Shown here piece by piece: positions 15,661-23,573 of a stretch of 30,030 bases of DNA. The notes beneath the pieces are model-generated. The model did not search any database. It was not told the origin of the DNA and saw only the letters and a list, made by a program, of their open reading frames with translations. The stretch spans positions 1 to 30,030 of the forward strand of contig DASYSE010000086.1 in assembly GCA_036003705.1 (NCBI GenBank), given 5' to 3'. The stretch comes from CALGFH01 sp036003705. Lineage in GTDB: Bacteria; Actinomycetota; CALGFH01. The stretch's first letter is position 1. Each line of letters starts with the position of its first letter. The translations under genes were made by a program, and so were the position numbers.

Positions 15661-16973
15661 CTGGCGTACTGCTCGAAGCCGTCGTCGTCGAACGGGCCGA
15701 TCAGGGCCAGGGCGCGCGGGCCGGTGCCGAGCACCTCCTTGGCCACGGCGCGCACGTCGGCGTCGGTCACCGCGTCGACGCGCCGGATCACCTCGTCGAG
15801 CGAGAGGATCTCGCCGAAGGTCAGCTCCGACTTGCCCAGGCGGGTCATGCGCCCGGAGGTGTCCTCCATGCCGAGCACCAGCGACCCCTCCAGGTGGCCC
15901 TTGCCCCGCACCAGCTCGGCCTCGGTCAGCCCGTCGGCCACCACCCGTTCCAGCTCGTCACGAACGATCGCCAGCACGTCGTGGATGCGCTTGGGCGCGG
16001 CCCCGGCGTAGACCGAGAACGAGCCCGTCTCCGAGTACTGGGCGGCGTAGGAGTAGATCGAGTAGACGAGCCCGCGCTTCTCGCGCACCTCCTGGAACAG
16101 CCGCGAGCTGACCCCGCCGCCGAAGGCGACGTTGAGCACGCCCAGGGCGAACCGGCGCGGGTCGGCGCGGGACAGCCCGCGGCCGCCCAGCACCACGTGC
16201 GCCTGCTCGGTCGGCTTGCGGCGGACCGCGACCCCGCCATGGACGCGCGGCTCGCGCCGGCCCTCGCGCGGCCCGATCGGCTCGCCCTGCTGGGCCTCGC
16301 CGAATGCCTCGGCGACCAGCTCGACCACCTGCTGGTGGTCGAGGCTCCCGGCCGCCGCCACCACCAGGTTGCCCGGCACGTAATGACGCCGCCAGTAGCG
16401 GGCGATCGCGTCCCGCGGCATGGCCGTGATCGAGTCGACCGTGCCCAGCACCGGCCGGCCGAGCGGGTGGCCGCCGAACAGGGCCTCGGCGAACAGGTCG
16501 TGCACGACGTCGTCGGGGGCGTCGTTGTGCATGCCGATCTCTTCGAGGATGACGGTCCGCTCCGCGTCGACGTCGGCGCCGGTCAGCTTGGAGGCGCGCA
16601 GCATGTCGACCAGGACGTCGACTGCGAGCGGCAGGTCGCGATCCAGCGTCCTGGCGTAGAAGCAGGTGTATTCCTTGGAGGTGAAGGCGTTGGTCTCGCC
16701 GCCGACCGCGTCCATCGCCTCGGCGATGTCGCGGGCCGAGCGCCGCCTGGTCCCCTTGAACAGCAGGTGCTCCAGATAGTGGGAGGCGCCGGCCAGGCGT
16801 GGGGTCTCGTCACGGGACCCCACGCCGGCCCAGATCCCAAGGGTGACCGAGCGCACGGCGGCCATGCGCTCGGTCAGGATCCGCAGTCCCCCCGGCAGCT
16901 CGGTGCGCTCGAACCCGGCCTCGGGCTCCCCGAGGCGAGCCGTGCGCTCCGCGAGGCGACTCCTGGCCGCCAC
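15657..16973 (-). CDS. M16-family zinc metallopeptidase (mitochondrial processing peptidase-like)
   Basis: A 438-residue insulinase-type peptidase. The inverted zinc motif H-x-x-E-H is present as H65-Y-L-E68-H69, followed by LLFKGT. The third ligand is E144 or E145 in ILEEIGMHNDAPDD, about 76 residues on, as usual. A second, inactive M16 domain fills the C-terminal half (FGGGVSSRLFQEVREKRGLVYSIYSY is split by a clear Gly-rich block). This matches the actinobacterial PepR-type gene that follows pnp. Function is probably peptide turnover. The GTG start at 16973 lies 4 nt after the pnp stop and has AGGAAGG about 8 nt upstream within the end of pnp, so the two genes are co-transcribed. Its stop overlaps the TTG of the LOG gene. 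Confidence 0.92.
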   Translation of the reverse strand: MAARSRLAERTARLGEPEAGFERTELPGGLRILTERMAAVRSVTLGIWAGVGSRDETPRLAGASHYLEHLLFKGTRRRSARDIAEAMDAVGGETNAFTSKEYTCFYARTLDRDLPLAVDVLVDMLRASKLTGADVDAERTVILEEIGMHNDAPDDVVHDLFAEALFGGHPLGRPVLGTVDSITAMPRDAIARYWRRHYVPGNLVVAAAGSLDHQQVVELVAEAFGEAQQGEPIGPREGRREPRVHGGVAVRRKPTEQAHVVLGGRGLSRADPRRFALGVLNVAFGGGVSSRLFQEVREKRGLVYSIYSYAAQYSETGSFSVYAGAAPKRIHDVLAIVRDELERVVADGLTEAELVRGKGHLEGSLVLGMEDTSGRMTRLGKSELTFGEILSLDEVIRRVDAVTDADVRAVAKEVLGTGPRALALIGPFDDDGFEQYAS

Positions 16974-16977
16974 CGGG

Positions 16978-19194
16978 TCAGCCTTCCTCGCCGTCGCCGT
17001 CGGCCGGAGCTGCCGGAGCCGAGACGGGGGTGGCCGCCTCGTCCTCCTCGGCCAGCTTCAGCGAGATGCGGTTCTGGCGGTCGACCTCCATCACCTCGAC
17101 CAGCAGCTTGTCGCCGACGTTGACGACGTCCTCGACCGCCCGCACCCGCTGGCCCTTCTTGCCAAGCCGGGAGATGTGCAGCAGGCCGTCCTTGCCGGGG
17201 GTGAGCGAGATGAAGGCCCCGAAGGTGGTGGTCTTGACCACCGTGCCCAGGTAGCGCTCGCCGACCTGGGGCATGACCGGGTTCATCTGCTCGCGGATCA
17301 TCTTGAGGGCGACGTCCAGCTGCTCGCCGTCGGTGGCGCCGATGTAGACCCGGCCGTCGTCCTCGATCGAGATCTCGGCGCCAGAGGTGGCCTGGATCTC
17401 GTTGATCCGCTTGCCCTTGGGCCCGATCAGCTCGCCGATCTTGGCCACCGGGATCTGCTCGACGTGGACCCTCGGGGCGAGCCGGTTCAGCTCCTCGCGT
17501 GGCCGCTCGATGGCCGCCTGGATGACGTCCAGGATGACCATGCGGGCGTCGCGGGCCTGGGTCAGGGCGCCGATCAGCACCTCGCTGGGGATGCCGGTGA
17601 GCTTGGTGTCCAGCTGCAGCGCGGTGACGAACTCGCGCGTGCCGGCGACCTTGAAGTCCATGTCACCGAAGGCGTCCTCGGCACCGAGGATGTCGGTCAG
17701 GGTGACGAACTCGCCGCCCTCGCTGATCAGGCCCATGGCGATGCCACCGACCGGGGCCTTGATCGGCACGCCCGCGTCCATCAGCGACAGGGTCGAGGCG
17801 CAGACCGAGGCCATCGAGGTGGAGCCGTTGGAGCTCAGCACCTCGGAGACCAGCCGCAGCGCGTAGGGGAACTCCTCCTTGTCGGGGATCACCGGCAGCA
17901 GGGCCCGCTCGGCGAGCGCCCCGTGGCCGATCTCGCGCCGCTTGGGGCCGCGCATGAAGCCGACCTCGCCGGTGGAGAACGGCGGGAAGTTGTAGTGATG
18001 CATGTAGCGCTTGCGGTCCTCGGGGTCGAGGGTGTCGACGATCTGCTCCATGCGGACCATGCCGAGCGTTGTCACGTTCAGCACCTGGGTCTCGCCGCGC
18101 TGGAACAGCCCGGAGCCGTGGGCCCGTGGCAGGATCCCGACCTCGGCCTCCAACGGCCGGATGTCGCGCGGCCCGCGGCCGTCGATCCGCTTGGCCTCCT
18201 TGACGACCCGCTGGCGGACCAGCTCCTTGGTGAGGCTGCGGAAGGCGGCCCCTGCCTCCTTCTCGCGACCGGCCAGCGCCTCGCCGAGCTGGTCGGTGGC
18301 GGCCTGGACGGCCTCGGTCTTGAGCTCGTCCAGGCGGACCTCACGCTGCGCCTTGTCGGCGATGGTGATGGCCTCGCGCACCTGGGTCTCGACCGTGGCC
18401 CGGACGGCGCCGGCCACGTCCTCGCCGTACTCGGCGAACAGCGGGTACTCCTTCGGCTGCGCCCCGGCCTGCCGGACCAGCTCGACCTGGAGCTGGCAGG
18501 CGGTCGCGATGTGCGACTTGGCCAGCTCGAGGGCGAGCCCGAGCGCCTCCTCGGTTGGCTTGGGGGCGCCGGTCTCCTCCATCAGCCGGACGGCATGCTC
18601 GGTGGCTTCGGCCTCGACCATGAGGATGTCGACCCCGCCGCCCTCGTTCTGGCGGCCGGCCACGACCATGTCGAAGGTGCATTCCGCCAGCTCGGAGTGG
18701 GTCGGGTTGACGATCCAGTCGCCTTCCCTGCGGCCGAGCCGCACCGCCCCGACGGGGCCCGAGAAGGGGATGCCGGCCAGCTGCACGGCCGCCGAGGCGC
18801 CGTTGATGGCCAGCACGTCCGAGAGGTTCTCCATGTCGGTCGACAGGATGGTGGCGACCACGTGGATCTCGTTGCGCAGGCCCTTGGGGAACGACGGGCG
18901 CAGCGGCCGGTCGACCAGCCTGGCGGTGAGGATGGCCGTCTCCGACGGCCGGCCCTCACGGCGGAAGAAGCCGCCGGGGATCTTGCCGGCGGCGTACATG
19001 CGCTCCTCGACGTCGACGGTGAGCGGCATGAAGTCGAGCTGTTCCTTGGGATGCTTGCCGGCCGTTGCGGTGACCAGCAGCTGGGTCTCGCCCAGCCCGA
19101 TGACGGCGGCGCCGCCCGCCAGCTTGGCCAGCTTGCCGGTCTCCAGATAGAGATCGCGACCGCCGACGGCACCTTGCACACGATGTACTGCCAT
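16978..19194 (-). CDS. pnp: Polyribonucleotide nucleotidyltransferase
   Basis: PNPase degrades RNA 3'-to-5' by phosphorolysis and can add heteropolymeric tails; it is part of RNA decay. The 738-residue protein has two RNase PH domains. The first includes PGGFFRREGRPSE and LVDRPLRPSFPKG, and the second, catalytic one includes GSGLFQRGETQVL and the GDMDFKVAG block. KH (VAKIGELIGPKGKRINEI) and S1 (GTVVKTTTFGAFI) domains follow at the C-terminus, ending in an acidic tail. The frame extends upstream of 19194, but the conserved protein begins MAVHRVQG, with AAGGAG at 19210-19205 and 10 nt spacing. A perfect 20-bp palindrome lies just upstream. It follows rpsO by 263 bp, the classical rpsO-pnp order. 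Confidence 0.97.
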   Translation of the reverse strand: MAVHRVQGAVGGRDLYLETGKLAKLAGGAAVIGLGETQLLVTATAGKHPKEQLDFMPLTVDVEERMYAAGKIPGGFFRREGRPSETAILTARLVDRPLRPSFPKGLRNEIHVVATILSTDMENLSDVLAINGASAAVQLAGIPFSGPVGAVRLGRREGDWIVNPTHSELAECTFDMVVAGRQNEGGGVDILMVEAEATEHAVRLMEETGAPKPTEEALGLALELAKSHIATACQLQVELVRQAGAQPKEYPLFAEYGEDVAGAVRATVETQVREAITIADKAQREVRLDELKTEAVQAATDQLGEALAGREKEAGAAFRSLTKELVRQRVVKEAKRIDGRGPRDIRPLEAEVGILPRAHGSGLFQRGETQVLNVTTLGMVRMEQIVDTLDPEDRKRYMHHYNFPPFSTGEVGFMRGPKRREIGHGALAERALLPVIPDKEEFPYALRLVSEVLSSNGSTSMASVCASTLSLMDAGVPIKAPVGGIAMGLISEGGEFVTLTDILGAEDAFGDMDFKVAGTREFVTALQLDTKLTGIPSEVLIGALTQARDARMVILDVIQAAIERPREELNRLAPRVHVEQIPVAKIGELIGPKGKRINEIQATSGAEISIEDDGRVYIGATDGEQLDVALKMIREQMNPVMPQVGERYLGTVVKTTTFGAFISLTPGKDGLLHISRLGKKGQRVRAVEDVVNVGDKLLVEVMEVDRQNRISLKLAEEDEAATPVSAPAAPADGDGEEG

Positions 19195-19218
19195 GTAGCT
19201 GTTGCTCCTTGTTCCTCC

Positions 19219-19238
19219 CGCCCTGGCATGCCAGGGCG
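19219..19238. promoter_or_regulatory. Perfect 20-bp palindrome in the pnp leader
   Basis: CGCCCTGGCATGCCAGGGCG is its own reverse complement. As RNA it would form an 8-bp GC stem with a CAUG loop about 8 nt upstream of the pnp ribosome-binding site. pnp leaders in several bacteria, including the rpsO-pnp gap of streptomycetes, contain stem-loops cut by RNase III for autoregulation. That role is inferred here from position and shape. Confidence 0.6.
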
Positions 19239-19330
19239 AACCGTGCCCCGGCCGCGGTTGCGGTCGGAGCCGGCCTGCTCGGGCGGAGCCAGGGGACGAG
19301 GTGCCAGTTCTCAGTCGAAAGGCCTGGATG

Positions 19331-19347
19331 CCTGGAGGCGCTCCAGG
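19331..19347. repeat. Stem-loop in the rpsO-pnp gap
   Basis: CCTGGAG-GCG-CTCCAGG is a perfect 7-bp stem with a 3-nt loop, 111 bp beyond the rpsO stop. It may act as a processing site or a weak terminator between rpsO and pnp. No T-run follows on the minus strand. The rest of the 263-bp gap shows no gene. Confidence 0.4.
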
Positions 19348-19457
19348 GCTCACCACTGACAACTGACACGGCCGCTGCACCGGTCTGCCCGGGTCAGGCA
19401 TTGATCAGCGCGCCAGGAGCATCACCGTCCTCCGCACGCCGTGCCGTCCATGGTCGG

Positions 19458-19724
19458 TCAGCGGCGCAGACCGAGGCGCTCGATGAGCGCCCGGTAGCGG
19501 GCGACGTCGTTGCTCTGGAGGTACCGGAGCAGCCGCCGGCGGCGGCCGACCATCTGCAGCAGGCCACGGCGCGAGTGGTGGTCGTGCTTGTGGACCTTGA
19601 GGTGCTCGGTGAGCCCGTTGATGCGCGTGGTGAGCAGGGCCACCTGGACCTCGGGCGAACCGGTGTCGCCTTCCTTGGTCGCGTACTGCGTGATGATCTT
19701 GGTCTTGTCGTCCTTGACCAGCAT
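19458..19724 (-). CDS. rpsO: 30S ribosomal protein S15
   Basis: S15 binds the central domain of 16S rRNA early in small-subunit assembly. The 88-residue length and the sequence (KEGDTGSPEVQVALLT, the H-KHDHHSRRGLL segment, the final RYRALIERLGLRR) are typical. The start is ATG 19724, with GGAGAGGT at 19738-19731 and 6 nt spacing, although the frame is open further upstream. It lies between ribF and pnp. The 299-bp upstream gap has its own candidate promoter and repeats, so it can be transcribed independently of ribF. Confidence 0.97.
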   Translation of the reverse strand: MLVKDDKTKIITQYATKEGDTGSPEVQVALLTTRINGLTEHLKVHKHDHHSRRGLLQMVGRRRRLLRYLQSNDVARYRALIERLGLRR

Positions 19725-19837
19725 GCTGCTACCTCTCCATGAACGGTGCGGATTCTGCCCGGGGGCCCCGACTGGCGCGGTGTGAAGGCGCGGCCAGGGG
19801 TCCCGCGTCCCGGACGGTCGCCGGGCCATGAGGCCCA

Positions 19838-19870
19838 GCCACCCGCGCCAGGGTAGCACGGGCGGGTGGC
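19838..19870 (-). promoter_or_regulatory. Candidate rpsO promoter inside a 9-bp inverted repeat
   Basis: On the minus strand a possible -10 box TACCCT (19855-19850) lies in the middle of GCCACCCGC-15 nt-GCGGGTGGC, a perfect 9-bp inverted repeat. It would give an rpsO leader of about 120 nt. The flanking arms could be an operator or a hairpin in read-through RNA. No -35 at 17 bp is convincing. Confidence 0.35.
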
Positions 19871-19903
19871 CGGGCGCCGGAACCCCCTGCTCAGGACGGC
19901 AGC

Positions 19904-19949
19904 GCGCGGCCAAGCTGCGCAAGCGCGGCCAAGCTGCGCAAGCACGGCC
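19904..19949. repeat. Tandem 19-bp repeat between ribF and rpsO
   Basis: GCGCGGCCAAGCTGCGCAA occurs twice without change (19904-19922, 19923-19941), followed by a third partial copy (19942-19949, one mismatch). It lies in the ribF-rpsO gap, upstream of the candidate rpsO promoter. No coding explanation is seen. Confidence 0.8.
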
Positions 19950-20023
19950 GCCTCGGCCTGGTGGACGTCGCTGACCCGAGGACAACCATCCCCTTTCGCC
20001 TCCGCGGACCGCGTGGGGCTCGG

Positions 20024-21004
20024 TCAGGGGGCCGGGCGTGAGAACCCGCCGGGTTGGTAGATGCCACCCGGGGAGGACGAGAGCAGCCGGCGGGCCTGGT
20101 CGATGTCCCGGTGCATCTGGGCGATCAGCTGGTCGACGCCGGCGAAGACGGCCTGGCCGCGGAGCCGGTGCAGGAAGCCGACCGAGACACGGCGGCCGTA
20201 CAGGTCGCCGTCGAAGTCGAGCACGTGCGCCTCGACCCGCCGCTCGGTGCCGAACTGGGGGTTGGTGCCAACGCTGACCGCCGCCGGTCGGGGCACCCCG
20301 TCGGGTCGTTCCGTCAGCTGGCCGGCGTAGACACCGTCCGCGGGCAGGGCGATGCCGGCGGGCACGGCCAGGTTGGCGGTGGGCACGCCGAGCACCGGAC
20401 CGCCGCGCCGGTCGCCGACGACGACCACCCCGTCGACGACGTAGGGCCGGCCGAGGAAGCTGGCCGCGGCGGCGACGTCGCCGCCGGCCAGCTCGACCCG
20501 GACCCGGGTCGAGGACAGCACCTGGTCGCCGTCGGCGCGCAGGGGCACGGCGACGACCTCGACCTCCCGGCGCCGGCCCAGCTCGGCCAGCAGGGCCTGG
20601 TCGCCGGCCGCCTTGTGTCCGAAACGGAAGTTCTCGCCGACCACGATCGCGCGCGCCTGCAGGCAGTCGAACAGCACCTCGTCGGCGAACGCCTCGGCGC
20701 CGACCTCCGACAGCTCCCGGGTGAACTCCAGCACCAGCACGACCTCCATGCCGGCGTCGCCCAGCAGCTCGACCTTGCGGTCCAGGTTGGTGAGCAGCGG
20801 CGGCTCGGCGCCGGGACGGAGGACCGCGAGCGGGTGGCGGTCGAAGGTGACCGCCGCCGCGGGCAGCCCCCTGGCCGCCGCCTCGGCGGCGACCCGGTCC
20901 AGCAGCGCCCGGTGCCCCCGGTGGACCCCGTCGAACATCCCCACCGTGACCACCGTCGGCCCCAGGTCGGCCGGCACCATGGCGGCTCCGTCGAACCGCC
21001 TCAT
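20024..21004 (-). CDS. ribF: Bifunctional riboflavin kinase / FAD synthetase
   Basis: RibF phosphorylates riboflavin to FMN and adenylates FMN to FAD. The 326-residue protein has the N-terminal nucleotidyltransferase domain with GMFDGVHRGH at residues 22-31, GENFRFGHKAAGD and SSTRVR. The C-terminal kinase domain has GVPTANL, DGVYAG, VSVGTNPQFG and GDLYGR. Its ATG overlaps the truB stop by 4 bases (ATGA, 21004-21001), so the two are translationally coupled. This placement next to truB and rpsO is widespread. It also makes the FAD that the flavin enzymes of the cell need. Confidence 0.96.
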   Translation of the reverse strand: MRRFDGAAMVPADLGPTVVTVGMFDGVHRGHRALLDRVAAEAAARGLPAAAVTFDRHPLAVLRPGAEPPLLTNLDRKVELLGDAGMEVVLVLEFTRELSEVGAEAFADEVLFDCLQARAIVVGENFRFGHKAAGDQALLAELGRRREVEVVAVPLRADGDQVLSSTRVRVELAGGDVAAAASFLGRPYVVDGVVVVGDRRGGPVLGVPTANLAVPAGIALPADGVYAGQLTERPDGVPRPAAVSVGTNPQFGTERRVEAHVLDFDGDLYGRRVSVGFLHRLRGQAVFAGVDQLIAQMHRDIDQARRLLSSSPGGIYQPGGFSRPAP

Positions 21005-21876
21005 GCCAGGACCACCCTGGGGCGGGCGCGGCCGGCGCCGTCCTGGATGACGGCGACCAGGCGGCCGTCGGGGCCGATGGCCGCGACCGGGTCGCCGCGG
21101 CCGGTCGGGCCCAGCGTCTGGCCGTTGGCGAGGGCGGCCGCCTCGGCGGGGGTCAGCGACCGCACCGGGGTCGAGGCCATCGCCGCCGCCGGGTCGAGCA
21201 CCGCCGTCTCCAGCCTCCCCGACCCGGTCAGCTCCTCCAGCTCGGCCAGGGTGCGGGCGTCCGGCTCGGTGAAGCTGCCGACGGCCGTACGGCGCAGGGA
21301 GGCCAGGTGGGCAAGGGTGCCGAGGTCGCGGCCGAGGTCGGCGGCCAGGGAGCGGACGTAGGTGCCGCCCGAGCAGGTGACGGCGATGGTGGCCCGGGGC
21401 CGTTGGCCGGCGGCGAAGTCGACCAGTACCAGCTCGTGGATGACGATCGGGCGGGGGGCGCGCTCGACCGACTCGCCCCGGCGGGCCTTGGCGTACAGGC
21501 GCTCGCCGGCCACCTTGACCGCCGAGACCATCGGCGGGACCTGCTGCTGGGGACCGACGTGGCCGGCGATGGCGGCCCGCACGCCGGCCTCGGCGAGGCC
21601 GGCGGCGTCGGCGATGGCGGTGACCGAGCCGGCGGCGTCAAGGGTGTCGGTCTCGGCCCCGAAGGCGACCGTCGCCAGGTAGCGCTTGGGCTCCATGGGC
21701 AGGAACGGCAGCAGCCGGGTGGCCCGGCCGAGGGCGAGCACCAGCACCCCGGTGGCCGGTGGGTCGAGGGTGCCGCCGTGCCCGACCCGGCGCTGGCCGG
21801 CCAGGCGGCGCACCCGTGCGACCACGTCGTGGGAGGTCATCCCGGCCGGCTTGTCGCAGACGAGCACCCCGTCCAC
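21001..21876 (-). CDS. truB: tRNA pseudouridine(55) synthase
   Basis: TruB isomerises U55 to pseudouridine in the T-loop of tRNA. The 291-residue protein has the catalytic motif GGTLDPPATGVL with D38, plus KPAGMTSHDVV near the start, RYLATVAFGAETDT and the VRSLAADLG block of the family. The GTG start at 21876 has AGGAGG at 21892-21887 with 10 nt spacing, 14 bp after the nrnA stop. It overlaps ribF at its 3' end. The C-terminal part contains a small PUA-like region, shorter than in E. coli TruB. Confidence 0.95.
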   Translation of the reverse strand: MDGVLVCDKPAGMTSHDVVARVRRLAGQRRVGHGGTLDPPATGVLVLALGRATRLLPFLPMEPKRYLATVAFGAETDTLDAAGSVTAIADAAGLAEAGVRAAIAGHVGPQQQVPPMVSAVKVAGERLYAKARRGESVERAPRPIVIHELVLVDFAAGQRPRATIAVTCSGGTYVRSLAADLGRDLGTLAHLASLRRTAVGSFTEPDARTLAELEELTGSGRLETAVLDPAAAMASTPVRSLTPAEAAALANGQTLGPTGRGDPVAAIGPDGRLVAVIQDGAGRARPRVVLA

Positions 21877-21890
21877 CGCTCGGCCGCCTC

Positions 21891-22886
21891 CTACCTGGCC
21901 AGCGACCCGGCGCGCTGCCCGGACAGCTCCTGGACCAGGGCGGCCACGACCGCTTCGGCGTCGAGCTCGGTCGAGTAGCCGGCCGCGTACTTGTGGCCGC
22001 CACCGCCGAAGCTGGTGGCCAGCCGGCCAACGTCGGTGGCGCCCTTGGAGCGCAGGGAGACCTTGTAGCCGCCCTCCGGCTGCTCCTTGAGCACGGCGGC
22101 CACGTCGCTGGCGCCGTCGGTGCGGACCAGGTCGATCAGGCCCTCGGTCTCGTCCATGTCGACCCCGTGGGCGGCCAGGTCGGCCAGGCCGACCTTGGTC
22201 CAGACCAGCGACGCCTCAGGGACCTGGGCGACCCGGCCGAGCGCGGAGGCGGCCAGCCGCAGGTAGCCGATGTCGTTGGTCTCGAACACGGCCTTGGCGA
22301 CCTCGTACTGCTTGACCCCGGCCTGGAGCAGCTCGGCGGCCAGGCGGTGGGTCTCGGGGGTGGTGGTCTGGTACTGGAAGCGACCGGTGTCGGTGACCAG
22401 TCCGGTATAGAGCGCGGTGGCGATCTCCTGGTCCATTGGCAGGTCGAGCCGGCGGAGCAGCTCACGGCAGAGCACGGCGCTGGCCGGCGACTCCGGGTCG
22501 ATCAGGTTGACGTCGCCGAATCGGGTGTTGGAGGCGTGGTGGTCGATGACCAGCGTGCGGGCGGCGCCCTGGAAGGCGTCGGTCAGGCTGCCGAGGCGGT
22601 CCAGCGACCCGGCGTCGAAGCAGACGAACAGGTCGGCCGACCGCGGCACCTGGTCGGGTGGGACGAGCCGGTCCAGGCCGGCCAGGAAGCGGTAGTGCCG
22701 GGCCACGACGAACGGCTCCGAGAAGCTCACCACCGAGTCGCGGCCGGCGTTGGCCAGGGCCCGGTGGAGGGCCAGCGCCGAGCCGAGGGCGTCGCCGTCG
22801 GGATGGATGTGGCAGGAGATCACCGTCACCTCGGCCTCGGCGATCGCGTCGACGGCCGCCTGCCAGTCCTGCTCCGAGATGCTCAC
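21891..22886 (-). CDS. nrnA: DHH-family bifunctional oligoribonuclease / PAP phosphatase
   Basis: NrnA-type enzymes degrade short RNA oligonucleotides and in some species dephosphorylate 3'-phosphoadenosine 5'-phosphate; related actinobacterial proteins also cleave cyclic dinucleotides. The 331-residue protein has metal-binding motifs H28-x-D30-x-D32 (CHIHPDGD), D91 in FDAGS, D115-H116-H117 and D166 in VTDTG. The C-terminal DHHA1 domain has GGGGHKYAAG (294-303). The frame is open further upstream, but the GTG at 22886 overlaps the rbfA stop (GTGA) and directly precedes the conserved domain. Together with PNPase further down, it would finish RNA decay to mononucleotides. Confidence 0.93.
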   Translation of the reverse strand: MSISEQDWQAAVDAIAEAEVTVISCHIHPDGDALGSALALHRALANAGRDSVVSFSEPFVVARHYRFLAGLDRLVPPDQVPRSADLFVCFDAGSLDRLGSLTDAFQGAARTLVIDHHASNTRFGDVNLIDPESPASAVLCRELLRRLDLPMDQEIATALYTGLVTDTGRFQYQTTTPETHRLAAELLQAGVKQYEVAKAVFETNDIGYLRLAASALGRVAQVPEASLVWTKVGLADLAAHGVDMDETEGLIDLVRTDGASDVAAVLKEQPEGGYKVSLRSKGATDVGRLATSFGGGGHKYAAGYSTELDAEAVVAALVQELSGQRAGSLAR

Positions 22887-23272
22887 GCGCCTGACCCCTC
22901 CTGGTCCGGCCCGGCCGGCGGGGTCGCGCCCAGCTCGGCCAGCAGCCGGTCGATCCGCGCACCCTGGCCGGGCACGGTGTCGGGAACGAATTCTAGCGTC
23001 GGGGCGTGGCGCAGCCGCAGCTGCCGGGCCACGATGGTCCGCGCCTTGGTGGTCGACTCGGCCAGCCAGGCCTCGGCTGCCGCCCTGGCCCGCTGGTCGC
23101 CGAGCACGGTGAAGAACACGCTGGCGTGGTGCAGGTCGCCGGTGACCCGCACGTCGGTGACGGTCACCAGCGGGCCAGCCTGGTCGGCCAGCTCGGCCTC
23201 GAGCCATTCGCCGACCAGCCGCCTGATCGTCTCGGCCAGGCGCCGGGCTCGCGGGTAGCTTGGCTTTGCCAT
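22883..23272 (-). CDS. rbfA: 30S ribosome-binding factor A
   Basis: RbfA is a KH-like protein needed for late 16S rRNA processing and for growth in the cold. The 129-residue sequence shows the typical opening RARRLAETIRRLVGEWLEAEL, the middle VTVTDVRVTGDLHHASVFFTVLG, and RHAPTLEFVPDTVPGQGARIDRLL. The ATG at 23272 follows the ylxP-like gene by 6 bp, without a strong Shine-Dalgarno. Its stop overlaps the nrnA start. The C-terminus (residues 114-129) is a short acidic and proline-bearing tail. Confidence 0.95.
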   Translation of the reverse strand: MAKPSYPRARRLAETIRRLVGEWLEAELADQAGPLVTVTDVRVTGDLHHASVFFTVLGDQRARAAAEAWLAESTTKARTIVARQLRLRHAPTLEFVPDTVPGQGARIDRLLAELGATPPAGPDQEGSGA

Positions 23273-23278
23273 CTGATC

Positions 23279-23569
23279 TCAGTCCTCGGGTCCGTACAGG
23301 GTCACGTCGCTGGCCAGCAGCTCGACACCGGGCGTCCGCTCGGCCTCGCGCTCGGCCGCCACCAGCACCCGGCGGGCGTGGAAGCCCTCGCTGGCAACGG
23401 TTGCCACCGCCAGGGTGGCCCGCTGCCGCAGGTCCTGGTGGTCGACCTCGGCCACCGCGCAGTTGAGCTTGCGCAGCGCGGCGGCCAGGCCCTTGACGAC
23501 CGAGCGCTTGTCCTTCAGCGAGGAGGCGTCCGGCAATCGGAGATCCAGACGGAGCAGGGCGACGAACAT
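23279..23569 (-). CDS. DUF503 (YlxP-like) protein
   Basis: A 96-residue protein of the DUF503/YlxP family, which is found between infB and rbfA in many Gram-positive bacteria. The typical opening is a strand followed by LPDASSLKDKRSVVKGL. The middle is AVAEVDHQDLRQRATLAVATVASEG, and the C-terminus ends in a short hydrophobic stretch. The biochemical role is not established; the location suggests ribosome assembly or translation. The longer open frame upstream lies inside infB and is not used. The ATG at 23569 is 4 bp after the infB stop, with GATGAGG just upstream. Confidence 0.88.
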   Translation of the reverse strand: MFVALLRLDLRLPDASSLKDKRSVVKGLAAALRKLNCAVAEVDHQDLRQRATLAVATVASEGFHARRVLVAAEREAERTPGVELLASDVTLYGPED

Positions 23570-23573
23570 CGCC

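Noticed and set aside
16843..19359. Plus-strand open frame of 838 codons opposite pnp
   Set aside because: It is an antisense shadow of PNPase with no recognisable domain.
19350..19372. CACTGACAACTGAC-like short repeat in the rpsO-pnp gap
   Set aside because: Only two short partial units are present, with no array or flanking structure.
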